A stretch of 26,733 nucleotides of DNA from contig URAV01000041.1 of assembly GCA_900545915.1 (NCBI GenBank), forward strand, positions 1-26,733, written 5' to 3'. Positions 1 through 8,269 of this stretch are shown in pieces. The translations under genes were made by a program, and so were the position numbers. Below the pieces are notes generated by a model, which ran no database searches, was not told the DNA's origin, and worked only from the letters and a program-made list of their open reading frames with translations. The stretch comes from an uncultured Porphyromonadaceae bacterium. Lineage in GTDB: Bacteria > Bacteroidota > Bacteroidia > Bacteroidales > Coprobacteraceae. Positions within the stretch are counted from its first letter, which is position 1, and each line of letters opens with the position of its first letter.

Positions 1-2
1 CA

Positions 3-449
3 GCTAATTCGCTACGCTTTGCCCAAATTTACTTTTTCGCTATGTGTTTATTTTATAATTTTGCTCATGGCATAGACGACAGAGCGGTTGAAGCTATAAA
101 AGCCAGACAGTCGGTCGGATGTGAAACGACTTTTGAAAGAGACTTGACAGGCAAAATGTCCGTTATTATAGAACTTTATCATGTAGCCTGTGAATTGACA
201 GAACGTATCACTCGCAAAAAATTTCAGGGGAATACGCTTACTCTAAAAGTAAAATTCAGCGACTTTTCACAAAAGACAAAATGTATAAGCAATCATCATC
301 CGTTAACAGATCTTGAAGAAATACTGCCTTTAGCTAAAATGCTATTGAATGAGATCGATATATCAGGACGTCCTATTCGTTTACTCGGTTTGTCAGTTTC
401 ACATCCGACAGAAAAACTACATCCTCAACAGCTCAGCATCCAATTCTGA
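3..449 (+). CDS. dinB: DNA polymerase IV (Y-family), C-terminal part, cut by the window edge
   Basis: This is the little-finger end of a Y-family translesion DNA polymerase. The reading frame is open from the first complete codon of the window, so the catalytic palm with its acidic residues lies outside. Visible are the conserved linker (FYNFAHGIDDRAV), the SVGCETTFERDL segment and the IIELYHVACEL helix. These are followed by beta strands of the DNA-binding domain (TLTLKVKFSDFSQ) and PIRLLGLSVSH near the end, all typical of Bacteroidales Pol IV. The ATG at 42 is internal and should not be taken as a start. Just before FYNFAHGIDDR, where an FGKxG-like motif is usual, the frame reads YFFAMC, so a small indel or divergence is possible. 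The C-terminus ends in QLSIQF, which resembles a sliding-clamp-binding tail (inference). The family assignment is firm; whether the gene is intact cannot be judged. Confidence 0.85.
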   Translation, partial: ANSLRFAQIYFFAMCLFYNFAHGIDDRAVEAIKARQSVGCETTFERDLTGKMSVIIELYHVACELTERITRKKFQGNTLTLKVKFSDFSQKTKCISNHHPLTDLEEILPLAKMLLNEIDISGRPIRLLGLSVSHPTEKLHPQQLSIQF

Positions 450-644
450 AAAAACTTAAACTAATACTCATTTATTTCAGACAAACACAAAATCCCCAGA
501 AAAACCACTTTCATATAATCTCAATAATATTTTGAACAGATATGAACTTTACAATAGAAATTTGGCATACATTTTGAACACATTTATTTTTAAAATTTGG
601 TAACTTACAGAGTAAGATATTATCTTTATCAGCCACAGAAAAAT

Positions 645-2879
645 ATGACAAATATGACAGTAAAAGAAATAATAAATGCCCAACAGGAGATCTACCGATT
701 GCTTACAGAAAAACAGATAAAAAAGGTATTCGGATTGTTATCCGGATTGTCTACTGCATTACAAGATTGGACTGTCAATGATAAGCTGAATGAACTGGAA
801 ACATCCTATAAATATATGCTCCGATACATGTTTGAAGGTATCGAAGACCCTGAACGAGAACAGGTATATAAAAGCTTGATTACCTCTTTATTCTCATTAA
901 CCGATAAAGTTACCGAATCATTACTCGAGAAAGAATCATCCGGTTTTTATTACTCTAAGAAAAGATATTTTCAGCTACATCCGGAAATGAGTATTCAACA
1001 ACAATCGGATGTATTAGACACCGCTATTAATAATTTGTCTTTAAACGACTTGTTAAGCGATATAGAAAATAATGTCCAGATACAGTCTGAACTTAGAAAG
1101 CAAGTAGAAAAGGCTGAAGAGGAACTTGTAACCAGAATCTGGTGCAACTATCCGGCAACCGAATGGGATTACTCGGCTTTACGTGAAGGATTATCTCCAG
1201 AACATTTTCCTGTCGAAACGACTTGTTTAATCGTTTCGGCACTTACTTTAAATCTACTGCATCGGTATGACGAACAAAAATTGGCAATCCTGTTGGACGT
1301 TTATGAACAATCAGGCAATGAAGAAATACGCCAAAGAGCCTTATGCGGACTCCTAATCCTTATGTATATATATAAAACAAGAATAGAACGTTCTCCTTAT
1401 TTATTGGCAAGAATTGAAGCTTGTAAAGAAAACGACCGGTTTTGCAAGGATACACGAACGATTTTCCTACAATTCATAAAAAGTCGCGAAACTGAACGAA
1501 TTTCTCGAAAATTTACAGAAGAGTTGCTTCCTGAAATGATGAAAATAAGTCCGTCTATCTATAAAAAAATGAAACAAGACGAGTTAATGAATGATATGAA
1601 TTCTTTAGATAAAAACCCGGAATGGCAGGAAATTTTGGAGCAATCAGGAATCGCAGATAAACTTAAAGAATTGAATGATTTGCAGTTAGAAGGGGCTGAT
1701 GTTTTTATGAGTACTTTTTCAGGGCTCAAAAGTTTCCCGTTTTTCAAAGAAGCAGCGAACTGGTTTCGCCCGTTTAATACCAAATATACAGCACTGACCA
1801 ATGTTTTCACTCAAGGAGATAAAGATAATAATTTCAAAAAACTCATCAGCCTGTCTCACTTTCTGTGTAATTCCGACAAATACTCTTTTTGTCTCAGTCT
1901 CACACAAGTTCCGGAAGCACAAAGAGGCATGATGACCTCCCAATTTAATGCCGAAGGTATCGAGATGCAAAATATAGAAAAGGACAGACTCACCCTGAAC
2001 TCTGATGAAATAGGTAAAAATATATCGAACCAATACTTACAAGATTTATATAGATTTTTCAAACTTTCATCTTTTCGGTCTGAATTTTCTGATCCGTTCG
2101 CATTACATATAGACTTGTTTCAGGTTTCATTCTTACAATCCATATTTTCTGATGACAACACATTGAGATTGATCGGAGAATTTTATTTCCGGAAAGAATA
2201 TTATGCCGATGCCCTGATAATGTTCAACAAATTGCTACAAAGCCATCGATCGGACAGTGAACTATATCAAAAGATCGGATATTGTTTACAAATGTCCGGA
2301 CAATATAGCAAAGCTTTAGACGCATATTTAAAGGCTGAAATGATATATCCCGATAGCTTATGGACATTAAGAAGAATTGCCTCTTGTTACAGAACATTGA
2401 AAAAACCGGAAGCTGCATTAGAATACTACTTGAGAATAGAACAAATGAAACCTGATAATTTATCGGTAGAAATGAATATCGGACATTGCTATTTTGAACA
2501 AGAGAATTATGATGAAGCTTTGAAATATTATTTTAAAGTCGATTATTTAGACCCCAAAAGCACCAAAGCATGGAGGGCTATAGCATGGTGTTCTTTTTTG
2601 GCGGGAAAACAAGAACAAGCCCGGCGTTATTACGAAAAAATACTGAATAATAAACCGACCCCTATCGATTATATGAATGCCGGACATGTAGAATTTGTCC
2701 TTAAAAATCTGAATAAGGCGATAGAATTATACAGAGAAAGCATAGAGAACGATAAAGGAAATGCGGAATCGTTCCTTAATAATTTCAGGCAAGATGTCAA
2801 ATATTTGATACAAGCCGGCATATCTGCCGATGATATTCCGTTGCTAATCGACCAGCTCATGTATTCCTTAAACCGATAA
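645..2879 (+). CDS. Large TPR-repeat protein of unknown function
   Basis: This is a cytoplasmic-looking protein of about 744 residues with no signal peptide or membrane segment. The frame also extends to a TTG at 597. The ATG at 645 (or the one at 654, MTVKEII...) is preferred because a weak promoter-like AAAATTTG ends at 599, almost on the TTG. The first ~500 residues are mostly helical, with no motif I recognise; they include a charged, coiled-coil-like stretch (near residues 130-165). The last ~240 residues form about six consecutive tetratricopeptide repeats (roughly residues 505-706), with the usual small and aromatic positions such as GYCLQMSGQYSKALDAYLKA and GHCYFEQENYDEALKYYFKV. TPR arrays mediate protein-protein contacts, so this is probably a scaffold or adaptor. 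Proteins of this architecture occur widely in Bacteroidales, but I know of no assigned role. It stands alone and converges on the LtaS-type gene, sharing its terminator. Confidence 0.85.
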   Translation: MTNMTVKEIINAQQEIYRLLTEKQIKKVFGLLSGLSTALQDWTVNDKLNELETSYKYMLRYMFEGIEDPEREQVYKSLITSLFSLTDKVTESLLEKESSGFYYSKKRYFQLHPEMSIQQQSDVLDTAINNLSLNDLLSDIENNVQIQSELRKQVEKAEEELVTRIWCNYPATEWDYSALREGLSPEHFPVETTCLIVSALTLNLLHRYDEQKLAILLDVYEQSGNEEIRQRALCGLLILMYIYKTRIERSPYLLARIEACKENDRFCKDTRTIFLQFIKSRETERISRKFTEELLPEMMKISPSIYKKMKQDELMNDMNSLDKNPEWQEILEQSGIADKLKELNDLQLEGADVFMSTFSGLKSFPFFKEAANWFRPFNTKYTALTNVFTQGDKDNNFKKLISLSHFLCNSDKYSFCLSLTQVPEAQRGMMTSQFNAEGIEMQNIEKDRLTLNSDEIGKNISNQYLQDLYRFFKLSSFRSEFSDPFALHIDLFQVSFLQSIFSDDNTLRLIGEFYFRKEYYADALIMFNKLLQSHRSDSELYQKIGYCLQMSGQYSKALDAYLKAEMIYPDSLWTLRRIASCYRTLKKPEAALEYYLRIEQMKPDNLSVEMNIGHCYFEQENYDEALKYYFKVDYLDPKSTKAWRAIAWCSFLAGKQEQARRYYEKILNNKPTPIDYMNAGHVEFVLKNLNKAIELYRESIENDKGNAESFLNNFRQDVKYLIQAGISADDIPLLIDQLMYSLNR

Positions 2880-2902
2880 TCTCCCCCGCCGGAGATTATC
2901 GG
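2873..2902. terminator. Symmetric bidirectional terminator hairpin holding both stop codons
   Basis: A perfect 12-bp inverted repeat (CCGATAATCTCC, loop CCCGCC, GGAGATTATCGG) lies between the convergent TPR and LtaS-type genes. The TAA of the TPR gene (2877-2879) is in the left arm, and the TAA of the other gene (complement 2896-2898) is in the right arm. Both coding sequences therefore end in the same bases, CGA TAA TCTCC. There is no good U-tract on either side, so it may act as a bidirectional terminator or as a 3'-end-protecting hairpin. Confidence 0.8.
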
Positions 2903-4731
2903 CTGCCTAAATCATCATATAACTTTTGTAGAAATGCCTTACCTGCGTTCTCTTTACTTCCGGTAGTATCTCCTTCTGAAAAAATTACTTTCCCCGCTTC
3001 ATTATCATATATGACTTTAGCATCAGAATCCAGATAGCCGAATCCGTCCTTGAAAGTATAATAAGCGAATTTATATTGAGTAGTATCGGCAATATTTTTA
3101 CTGAATTTAAAATCTGAATAGTCTATATTCATTTGTCCCAAAAGGGTGGCGGCAATATCGATCTGAGAACCATAATCACTTACCTCTTTAGGATTATTCA
3201 CCGCTCCACCACACCAGACCATAGGAATGTGATGACGGATAATATCCGGTTCTTGAACTCCGGCAGGATAACGCATAGCATGATCAGGCACTAAAATAAT
3301 TAAGGTGTTATTCCATTGTGGAGTCTGACGGAATCGATCGATAAACGCCCCGAGGCAACTATCGGTATAAGCTACCGAATTAAGATAAGGATCATCGAAA
3401 TGATGGTACGGAACATCAAAAGGTTCATGACTGCTCAGTGTCAGAAAAACTTTCATAAAAGGATGCTTCTGTTGATTTTGTATCAACTCACCGAAACGAG
3501 TAAAAGTCGTGCCATCATTCGCCCCCCATTTCGATAATAAATCACTAACCGGGAAATCTTTATCGGATACAATACTTTGAAATCCTGAAGAAATAAAATA
3601 AGAACGCATATTTGTAAAATCTGCATCTCCCCCATAAAGGAATTGTATATCATAACCTTCTTTTCGCAATGATTTGGATATAGCAGGCAGAGATTGAGAC
3701 TTAACGGGATATTTCATAATAGATGTTGTCGGTTGTGCAGGATATCCGCTTAAAATCGAAACAAGACCTCTATCGGTTCTAAAACTATTCGCATAAAAGT
3801 TTGTAAAAAATATTCCTTCTTCCGCCAAACGGGTAAGATTCGGCATCACTCCCGAAACCCCACCCAGTTTCTCCATTGCTGTACCGGAAAAACTTTCTAA
3901 TATAATCAACAAAATATCTGGACGTTCACGATTAATCCAGCGAACAGTATCATTTTCAGGGAAATAAACTCGACTGTGTGTCATCTTTGAAAATTCTTGA
4001 TCTGCTTTATCTGCATCCATAAAACGATACTGCTGTTTAAAATCTTGTCCTTTAGACAAAGATGCCAGCAAACTGAAAGCCGGATTTATTGCTGCATGAT
4101 TAAACAACATATTATCACTGTAATATACCCTTCCTACATTAATCGTTGAGACCGAAACGCCTCCACGAATCGGGATAAACAACAAACCGAGCAACAATAA
4201 AAACCAACCTGTCGATCTGATGCGATGTTTACAGAATTTCCATTTCCCAGAACCTTTCACAAACCAACGATTCAAAGGATACCAAAAAATCGTAAAATAT
4301 AAAATGATACCTATAATTCCTAAAATCAAAACCCAAAACGGAATACTCGCCATAGCATCGGCAGGAGACTTCAAATAAAACAACGGAGTCGCATCCATCC
4401 TAAATCCCCAATAAGTATATAATTCTATATCAGAAATAAAAATGAGCGATAAAATAGCTATAATCAATGCAAAATACCCTTTATAAAACCACTCTGCCCA
4501 TAATCCTTGTACCCATACTGTCACCAAAGCTACAAATACCGGCAACACTAAAATATAGCTTGCAACCGAAATATCGAGAGGAAGGCCGTGATACATAACC
4601 TGTATCCAGTCCATAAAAGAGGCCTTATCGAATAAATCATAATGGAAAAGCATGAATAGTGGTTTTTGCAACATAAACATGAGTATGAACCACAAATATA
4701 TTTTGAGTAAAAAAAACAATCGCTGTTTCAT
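2896..4731 (-). CDS. LtaS-type sulfatase-fold membrane phosphotransferase
   Basis: This 611-residue inner-membrane enzyme belongs to the lipoteichoic acid synthase/alkaline phosphatase-like superfamily. The N-terminal ~190 residues hold about five hydrophobic transmembrane stretches, and the rest is the extracytoplasmic catalytic domain. Metal and catalytic positions can be matched to LtaS: Glu279 in LESFSG, Thr319 in FRTDRG as the expected nucleophile, and Asp483-His484 in PDHAMR. His435 (SSHEPF) and Asp370 (GGDADF) are also conserved. Bacteroidetes do not make lipoteichoic acid, so the likely job is transfer of phosphoglycerol or phosphoethanolamine from a phospholipid to an envelope glycan or lipid, or hydrolysis of such groups; the substrate cannot be read from the sequence. 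The ATG start lies about 30 nt downstream of a good -7 box. It is a single gene, convergent with the TPR gene. Confidence 0.88.
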   Translation of the reverse strand: MKQRLFFLLKIYLWFILMFMLQKPLFMLFHYDLFDKASFMDWIQVMYHGLPLDISVASYILVLPVFVALVTVWVQGLWAEWFYKGYFALIIAILSLIFISDIELYTYWGFRMDATPLFYLKSPADAMASIPFWVLILGIIGIILYFTIFWYPLNRWFVKGSGKWKFCKHRIRSTGWFLLLLGLLFIPIRGGVSVSTINVGRVYYSDNMLFNHAAINPAFSLLASLSKGQDFKQQYRFMDADKADQEFSKMTHSRVYFPENDTVRWINRERPDILLIILESFSGTAMEKLGGVSGVMPNLTRLAEEGIFFTNFYANSFRTDRGLVSILSGYPAQPTTSIMKYPVKSQSLPAISKSLRKEGYDIQFLYGGDADFTNMRSYFISSGFQSIVSDKDFPVSDLLSKWGANDGTTFTRFGELIQNQQKHPFMKVFLTLSSHEPFDVPYHHFDDPYLNSVAYTDSCLGAFIDRFRQTPQWNNTLIILVPDHAMRYPAGVQEPDIIRHHIPMVWCGGAVNNPKEVSDYGSQIDIAATLLGQMNIDYSDFKFSKNIADTTQYKFAYYTFKDGFGYLDSDAKVIYDNEAGKVIFSEGDTTGSKENAGKAFLQKLYDDLGSR

Positions 4732-4761
4732 GATTTTTTATTTTCTATGTTATACCCGACA

Positions 4762-4769
4762 CAAATGTA
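4762..4769 (-). promoter_or_regulatory. Candidate promoter -7 box for the LtaS-type gene
   Basis: On the minus strand this reads TACATTTG, a perfect match to the Bacteroidetes -7 consensus TAnnTTTG, 30 nt upstream of the ATG. A CAAA (TTTG on the minus strand) at 4796-4799 is about 26 nt upstream of it, further than the usual 19-21, so the -33 part is unconvincing. Confidence 0.5.
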
Positions 4770-4865
4770 TGCTAAAAGAGGAAAAAACATACTTGCAAAG
4801 AGAATTTTTACTTTTTAATTAATATAAATTAATAGCTCTTTTATGTTAAAGTATCAATTATTTGA

Positions 4866-4873
4866 GAACTTTG
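4866..4873 (+). promoter_or_regulatory. Candidate -7 box for the M3 peptidase gene
   Basis: GAACTTTG is one mismatch from TAnnTTTG and sits 24 nt before the ATG at 4898. It overlaps the region just after an upstream TTG (4862), so that TTG would not be on the transcript. No clear -33 TTTG is seen. Confidence 0.35.
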
Positions 4874-4897
4874 TCAACCTTAATAAAAACTTTTCTC

Positions 4898-6991
4898 ATG
4901 AGAAAAATATTTATATTTATAGTTTTTCTAACAATAACTTTATATATGACTCAAGCTGCAAATCCTTTTTTCGGGAAATTTAAAACACCCCGAGAAACCG
5001 CACCATTTGACAAAATCAAAACAACAGATTACGAACCTGCGTTTCAAGAAGGTATCCGTCAACATCAAAAAGAAGTAAATGCAATTGTCAATCAACGTTC
5101 TACACCTACGTTTGAGAATACAATAGAAGCATTGGAACGGTCAGGAAGCTTGTTGAACAAAGTATCAACCATATTTTTTGCTGTTTCCGAAGCCGAAGGA
5201 AACGATGAGATGATGGCTATTTCTCAAAGAATCTCACCTATTCTCTCAGAACACGGTAACAATATCAATCTGAACGAAAAATTATTCGAACGAGTCAAAT
5301 TCGTTTACGACAAAAAAGGAGAGCTTGATTTATCTCCCGAACAATCGGCTCTATTGAACGATACTTATGAAAGCATGGTACGCAAAGGTGCTAATCTGAA
5401 AGGCGAAAATCGGGAGAAATACCGTAAACTTACGACCGAGCTAAATCAATTGACTTTGACATTCGGACAAAATCTGCTTAAAGCAACAAACAGTTTCGAA
5501 ATGCTGTTGACTAAGCCTGAAGAATTGGAAGGGCTTCCTCAAAGCGCAATAGATGCAGCAGCACTAATGGCTCAAAATAAGGGAAAAAAAGGATTCCTTT
5601 TCGACCTTTCTTATCCAAGTTATGGCCCGTTTATGCAATATTCGGCACGTCGGGATTTGAGAGAAAAAATGTATCGGGCATATAACTCACGCTGTCAGAC
5701 CGGAGAGTTCGACAATACACAAATCGTGAAACGTATTGCTGAAGTCAGGATGGAAATCGCCAAATTGATGGAGAAAGACAATTACGCAGAATATACATTG
5801 GAACGCCGCATGGCAAAAAATAGCCGAAATGTATACAACTTGCTAAACGAGTTATTAAAAGCATACAAACCTGAAGCTTTACAAGAAGTTCGAGAAGTAA
5901 AAGGTTTTGCGATCGGTATGGAAGGGAAAAACTTCGATCTGATGCCATGGGATTGGTCTTACTACTCAGATAAATTAAAAAATGCCAAATACGATCTTAA
6001 CGATGAGATGCTGAAACCTTATTTCGAATTGAATCGAGTAAAAAAAGGTGTATTCGGTTTAGCGACACGTTTATACGGTCTCAAATTTAAGAAGAACAAT
6101 AAAATTCCCGTATATCATCCAGAAGTAGAAGCTTTTGAAGTTTTTGATGCAAATAATAAATATGTAGGTGTATTATATACAGATTTTCATCCTCGAGCAA
6201 CTAAAAGAGGAGGTGCATGGATGACCGAATATAAAGGACAATGGAAAGACGAGAATGGAAAAGACAGCCGCCCCCATATTACTATCGTTATGAATTTCAC
6301 TCGTCCGACAGCTGACAAACCGGCATTATTGACTTATGGGGAGGTCGAAACCTTTTTGCATGAATTCGGTCATTCTCTACACGGTTTATTGGCAAACTCA
6401 ACTTATGCATCTCTTTCCGGAACAAATGTATTCCGTGATTTTGTAGAGCTGCCTTCTCAGATTATGGAAAACTGGCTTTCCGAAAAAGAGTTTCTCGACA
6501 CATTTGCCTCTCATTATGAAACAGGGAAAAAAATGCCGGCAAAACTAATTGAAAAGATAAAAAAATCAAGACAATATAATGCGGCTTATCTCTGTTTGCG
6601 TCAATTATCTTTCGGATTTCTCGATATGGCTTGGTACACACAAACCGATTCCATCGAAAATGTTACGGAATTTGAACAAAAAGCTATGACTCCGACTCAA
6701 TTGTTACCGACTGTTGATGGAACTGGGATGAGCAATCAATTCGGGCATATTTTTTCGGGAGGTTATGCTGCCGGATATTACGGATATAAATGGGCTGAAG
6801 TTCTTGATGCAGACGCATTTTCCTTATTTAAAGAAAAAGGCATCTTCAGCCGAGAAATTGCAGAATCTTTTAGAAAAAACATTCTCGAAAAAGGAGGCGC
6901 GGAAGATCCGGTGGAATTGTACAAACGTTTCCGCGGGCATGAACCCTCAATAAAAGCATTGATGCAGCGTGACGGTATTTTTAACGAATAA
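4898..6991 (+). CDS. dcp: M3 family zinc metallopeptidase (peptidyl-dipeptidase Dcp-like), exported
   Basis: This zinc peptidase of the M3 (thimet oligopeptidase/Dcp) family removes dipeptides from the C-termini of short peptides or cleaves oligopeptides. From the ATG at 4898 it is 697 residues, the usual length for bacterial Dcp. It starts with a signal peptide (MRKIFIFIVFLTITLYMTQA) ending near residue 20, which implies a periplasmic enzyme. The zinc site is complete: HEFGH at residues 488-492 (catalytic Glu489) and the third ligand Glu517 in DFVELPSQ. Downstream substrate-binding segments typical of the family follow (FGHIFSGGYAAGYYGYKWAEV). An in-frame TTG at 4862 would add 12 residues ahead of the signal peptide and is unlikely. 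It is monocistronic, with its own strong terminator. Together with the C69 dipeptidase further right it would finish off peptide breakdown. Confidence 0.93.
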   Translation: MRKIFIFIVFLTITLYMTQAANPFFGKFKTPRETAPFDKIKTTDYEPAFQEGIRQHQKEVNAIVNQRSTPTFENTIEALERSGSLLNKVSTIFFAVSEAEGNDEMMAISQRISPILSEHGNNINLNEKLFERVKFVYDKKGELDLSPEQSALLNDTYESMVRKGANLKGENREKYRKLTTELNQLTLTFGQNLLKATNSFEMLLTKPEELEGLPQSAIDAAALMAQNKGKKGFLFDLSYPSYGPFMQYSARRDLREKMYRAYNSRCQTGEFDNTQIVKRIAEVRMEIAKLMEKDNYAEYTLERRMAKNSRNVYNLLNELLKAYKPEALQEVREVKGFAIGMEGKNFDLMPWDWSYYSDKLKNAKYDLNDEMLKPYFELNRVKKGVFGLATRLYGLKFKKNNKIPVYHPEVEAFEVFDANNKYVGVLYTDFHPRATKRGGAWMTEYKGQWKDENGKDSRPHITIVMNFTRPTADKPALLTYGEVETFLHEFGHSLHGLLANSTYASLSGTNVFRDFVELPSQIMENWLSEKEFLDTFASHYETGKKMPAKLIEKIKKSRQYNAAYLCLRQLSFGFLDMAWYTQTDSIENVTEFEQKAMTPTQLLPTVDGTGMSNQFGHIFSGGYAAGYYGYKWAEVLDADAFSLFKEKGIFSREIAESFRKNILEKGGAEDPVELYKRFRGHEPSIKALMQRDGIFNE

Positions 6992-7019
6992 TCAAATATC
7001 CCCTACATTAATAATAAAG

Positions 7020-7057
7020 AAATTCCTTTCAAATATATTTTGAAAGGAATTTTTTTT
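7020..7057 (+). terminator. Rho-independent terminator after the M3 peptidase
   Basis: A perfect 14-bp stem (AAATTCCTTTCAAA / TTTGAAAGGAATTT) with a 5-nt loop is followed by an uninterrupted T run, 28 nt past the stop codon. This is a textbook plus-strand terminator. Confidence 0.92.
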
Positions 7058-7326
7058 GTCTTATCAAAAATACATAATATATATGTATTATCTTAATATC
7101 AGTCTACCGGCTGACAAGAAAAGACCATACCAAAATAGAGGAATAGAAATAATTAAATTATATCAGGTTCTTTTCCAAGAGTTCGATTTTGTCATATTTG
7201 TCCGGTTCGATACGCTTCTCTAAAGTTCTATTTACCGCTATAATTGTTCTATAAGTCTCTTAATAAAGAATAAACAGCCTATTATTTAAAAAAAATATAT
7301 ACGTTTATGTCATAAATTAGAATATT
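7058..7326. other. Intergenic region upstream of the AraC-type gene, with a palindrome at 7069-7089
   Basis: No gene is seen in this stretch between the terminator and the AraC-type start. It contains an inverted repeat AATACATA-N5-TATGTATT (7069-7089), which could be an operator but is very AT-rich. No good TAnnTTTG box could be placed close to the AraC-type ATG. Confidence 0.4.
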
Positions 7327-8205
7327 ATGAATCATATATCTGTTCCTAAAATAGATTTATCATCCGTAAAAAACTACAACACGATCGATCTTATAGATAC
7401 GGACTTCGCTATATTGGATAACATCAACAATATTCCACTGTTCAACTACCCTTCGATTATCGAAACGACAGTTTTCGCACTTTGCTTGAAAGGGAATTGT
7501 AAAATAACAATTAATCTGGATGAATATAATATATGTCCGAATGACATGATCCTGCTCATGCCGAATCAAATCGTCATGTTATGTGAAAAAAGCGATGATG
7601 TTTCGGGATTATTTATAGTTGTATCAAAAAATTTCAGTAACGAGATTCTCCCCAACACAGAAGATATGCTATCCGTATTTTTTTATGCAAAAGAATCTCC
7701 TAAAACTACACTTAACCCGAATGAAATAAAGTGTCTGAAAGAATATCATTCTTTTTTGCGAAACAAGGTAAAAGAAACAGAAAATATTTATCGCAAAGAA
7801 ATTATACGCATATTATTGAAATCTTTATTTTATGAAATTGCCAATATTACCAAGAAAAAAATTCCAGAGAAATCGATACGAAAATCCAGAAAAACGGAAG
7901 TATTCGAATCTTTTTTAAAAACAGTCGCCATGCATTATAAACAACAACGCTCAGTAACCTTTTACGCCGACAAACTATATTTGACTCCTAAATACTTGTC
8001 TTGTGTAATTAAAGAGATAAGTGGAAAATCTGCTGGAGAGTGGATCGATGAACAGGTCATTTTAGCAGCTAAAGCATTACTTAAATCAAGCAACATGACA
8101 ATTCAAGAAATTTCGGTAGAACTAAATTTTGCCAATCAATCTTTTTTCGGGAAATATTTTAAACAACATACTGGTATTTCTCCCAAAGCTTATCGAAAGA
8201 TATAA
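7327..8205 (+). CDS. AraC family transcriptional regulator
   Basis: This 292-residue protein has an N-terminal cupin-like sensor domain (about residues 25-120; GNCKITINLDEYNICPNDMI) and a C-terminal AraC-type DNA-binding domain (about 195-292) with two helix-turn-helix units. The first lies around SVTFYADKLYLTPKYLSCVI. The second is TIQEISVELNFANQSFFGKYF followed by the family signature HTGISPKAYRK. The ligand and targets are unknown. Neither neighbour is an obvious regulon member: an M3 peptidase sits upstream behind a terminator, and a convergent phosphohexomutase lies downstream. It therefore looks like an orphan regulator acting elsewhere or on itself. The ATG at 7327 gives a natural N-terminus. 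Confidence 0.93.
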   Translation: MNHISVPKIDLSSVKNYNTIDLIDTDFAILDNINNIPLFNYPSIIETTVFALCLKGNCKITINLDEYNICPNDMILLMPNQIVMLCEKSDDVSGLFIVVSKNFSNEILPNTEDMLSVFFYAKESPKTTLNPNEIKCLKEYHSFLRNKVKETENIYRKEIIRILLKSLFYEIANITKKKIPEKSIRKSRKTEVFESFLKTVAMHYKQQRSVTFYADKLYLTPKYLSCVIKEISGKSAGEWIDEQVILAAKALLKSSNMTIQEISVELNFANQSFFGKYFKQHTGISPKAYRKI

Positions 8206-8210
8206 TAAAA

Positions 8211-8245
8211 AGGATTATAGAAAATTTTGGTTTTTCTATAATCCT
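8211..8245. terminator. Terminator between the convergent AraC-type and phosphohexomutase genes
   Basis: A perfect 14-bp stem (AGGATTATAGAAAA / TTTTCTATAATCCT) with a 7-nt loop. Read on the minus strand it is followed by a T-rich tail, so it mainly serves the phosphohexomutase. It starts 5 nt after the AraC-type stop and may terminate that transcript too. Confidence 0.88.
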
Positions 8246-8269
8246 CCTTACTATCATTTTTTACCTATA

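Noticed and set aside
511..599. Several TTTG-like boxes before the TPR gene considered as a full promoter
   Set aside because: No pair has both a good TAnnTTTG and a -33 box at 19-21 nt; only used as weak support for the ATG start.
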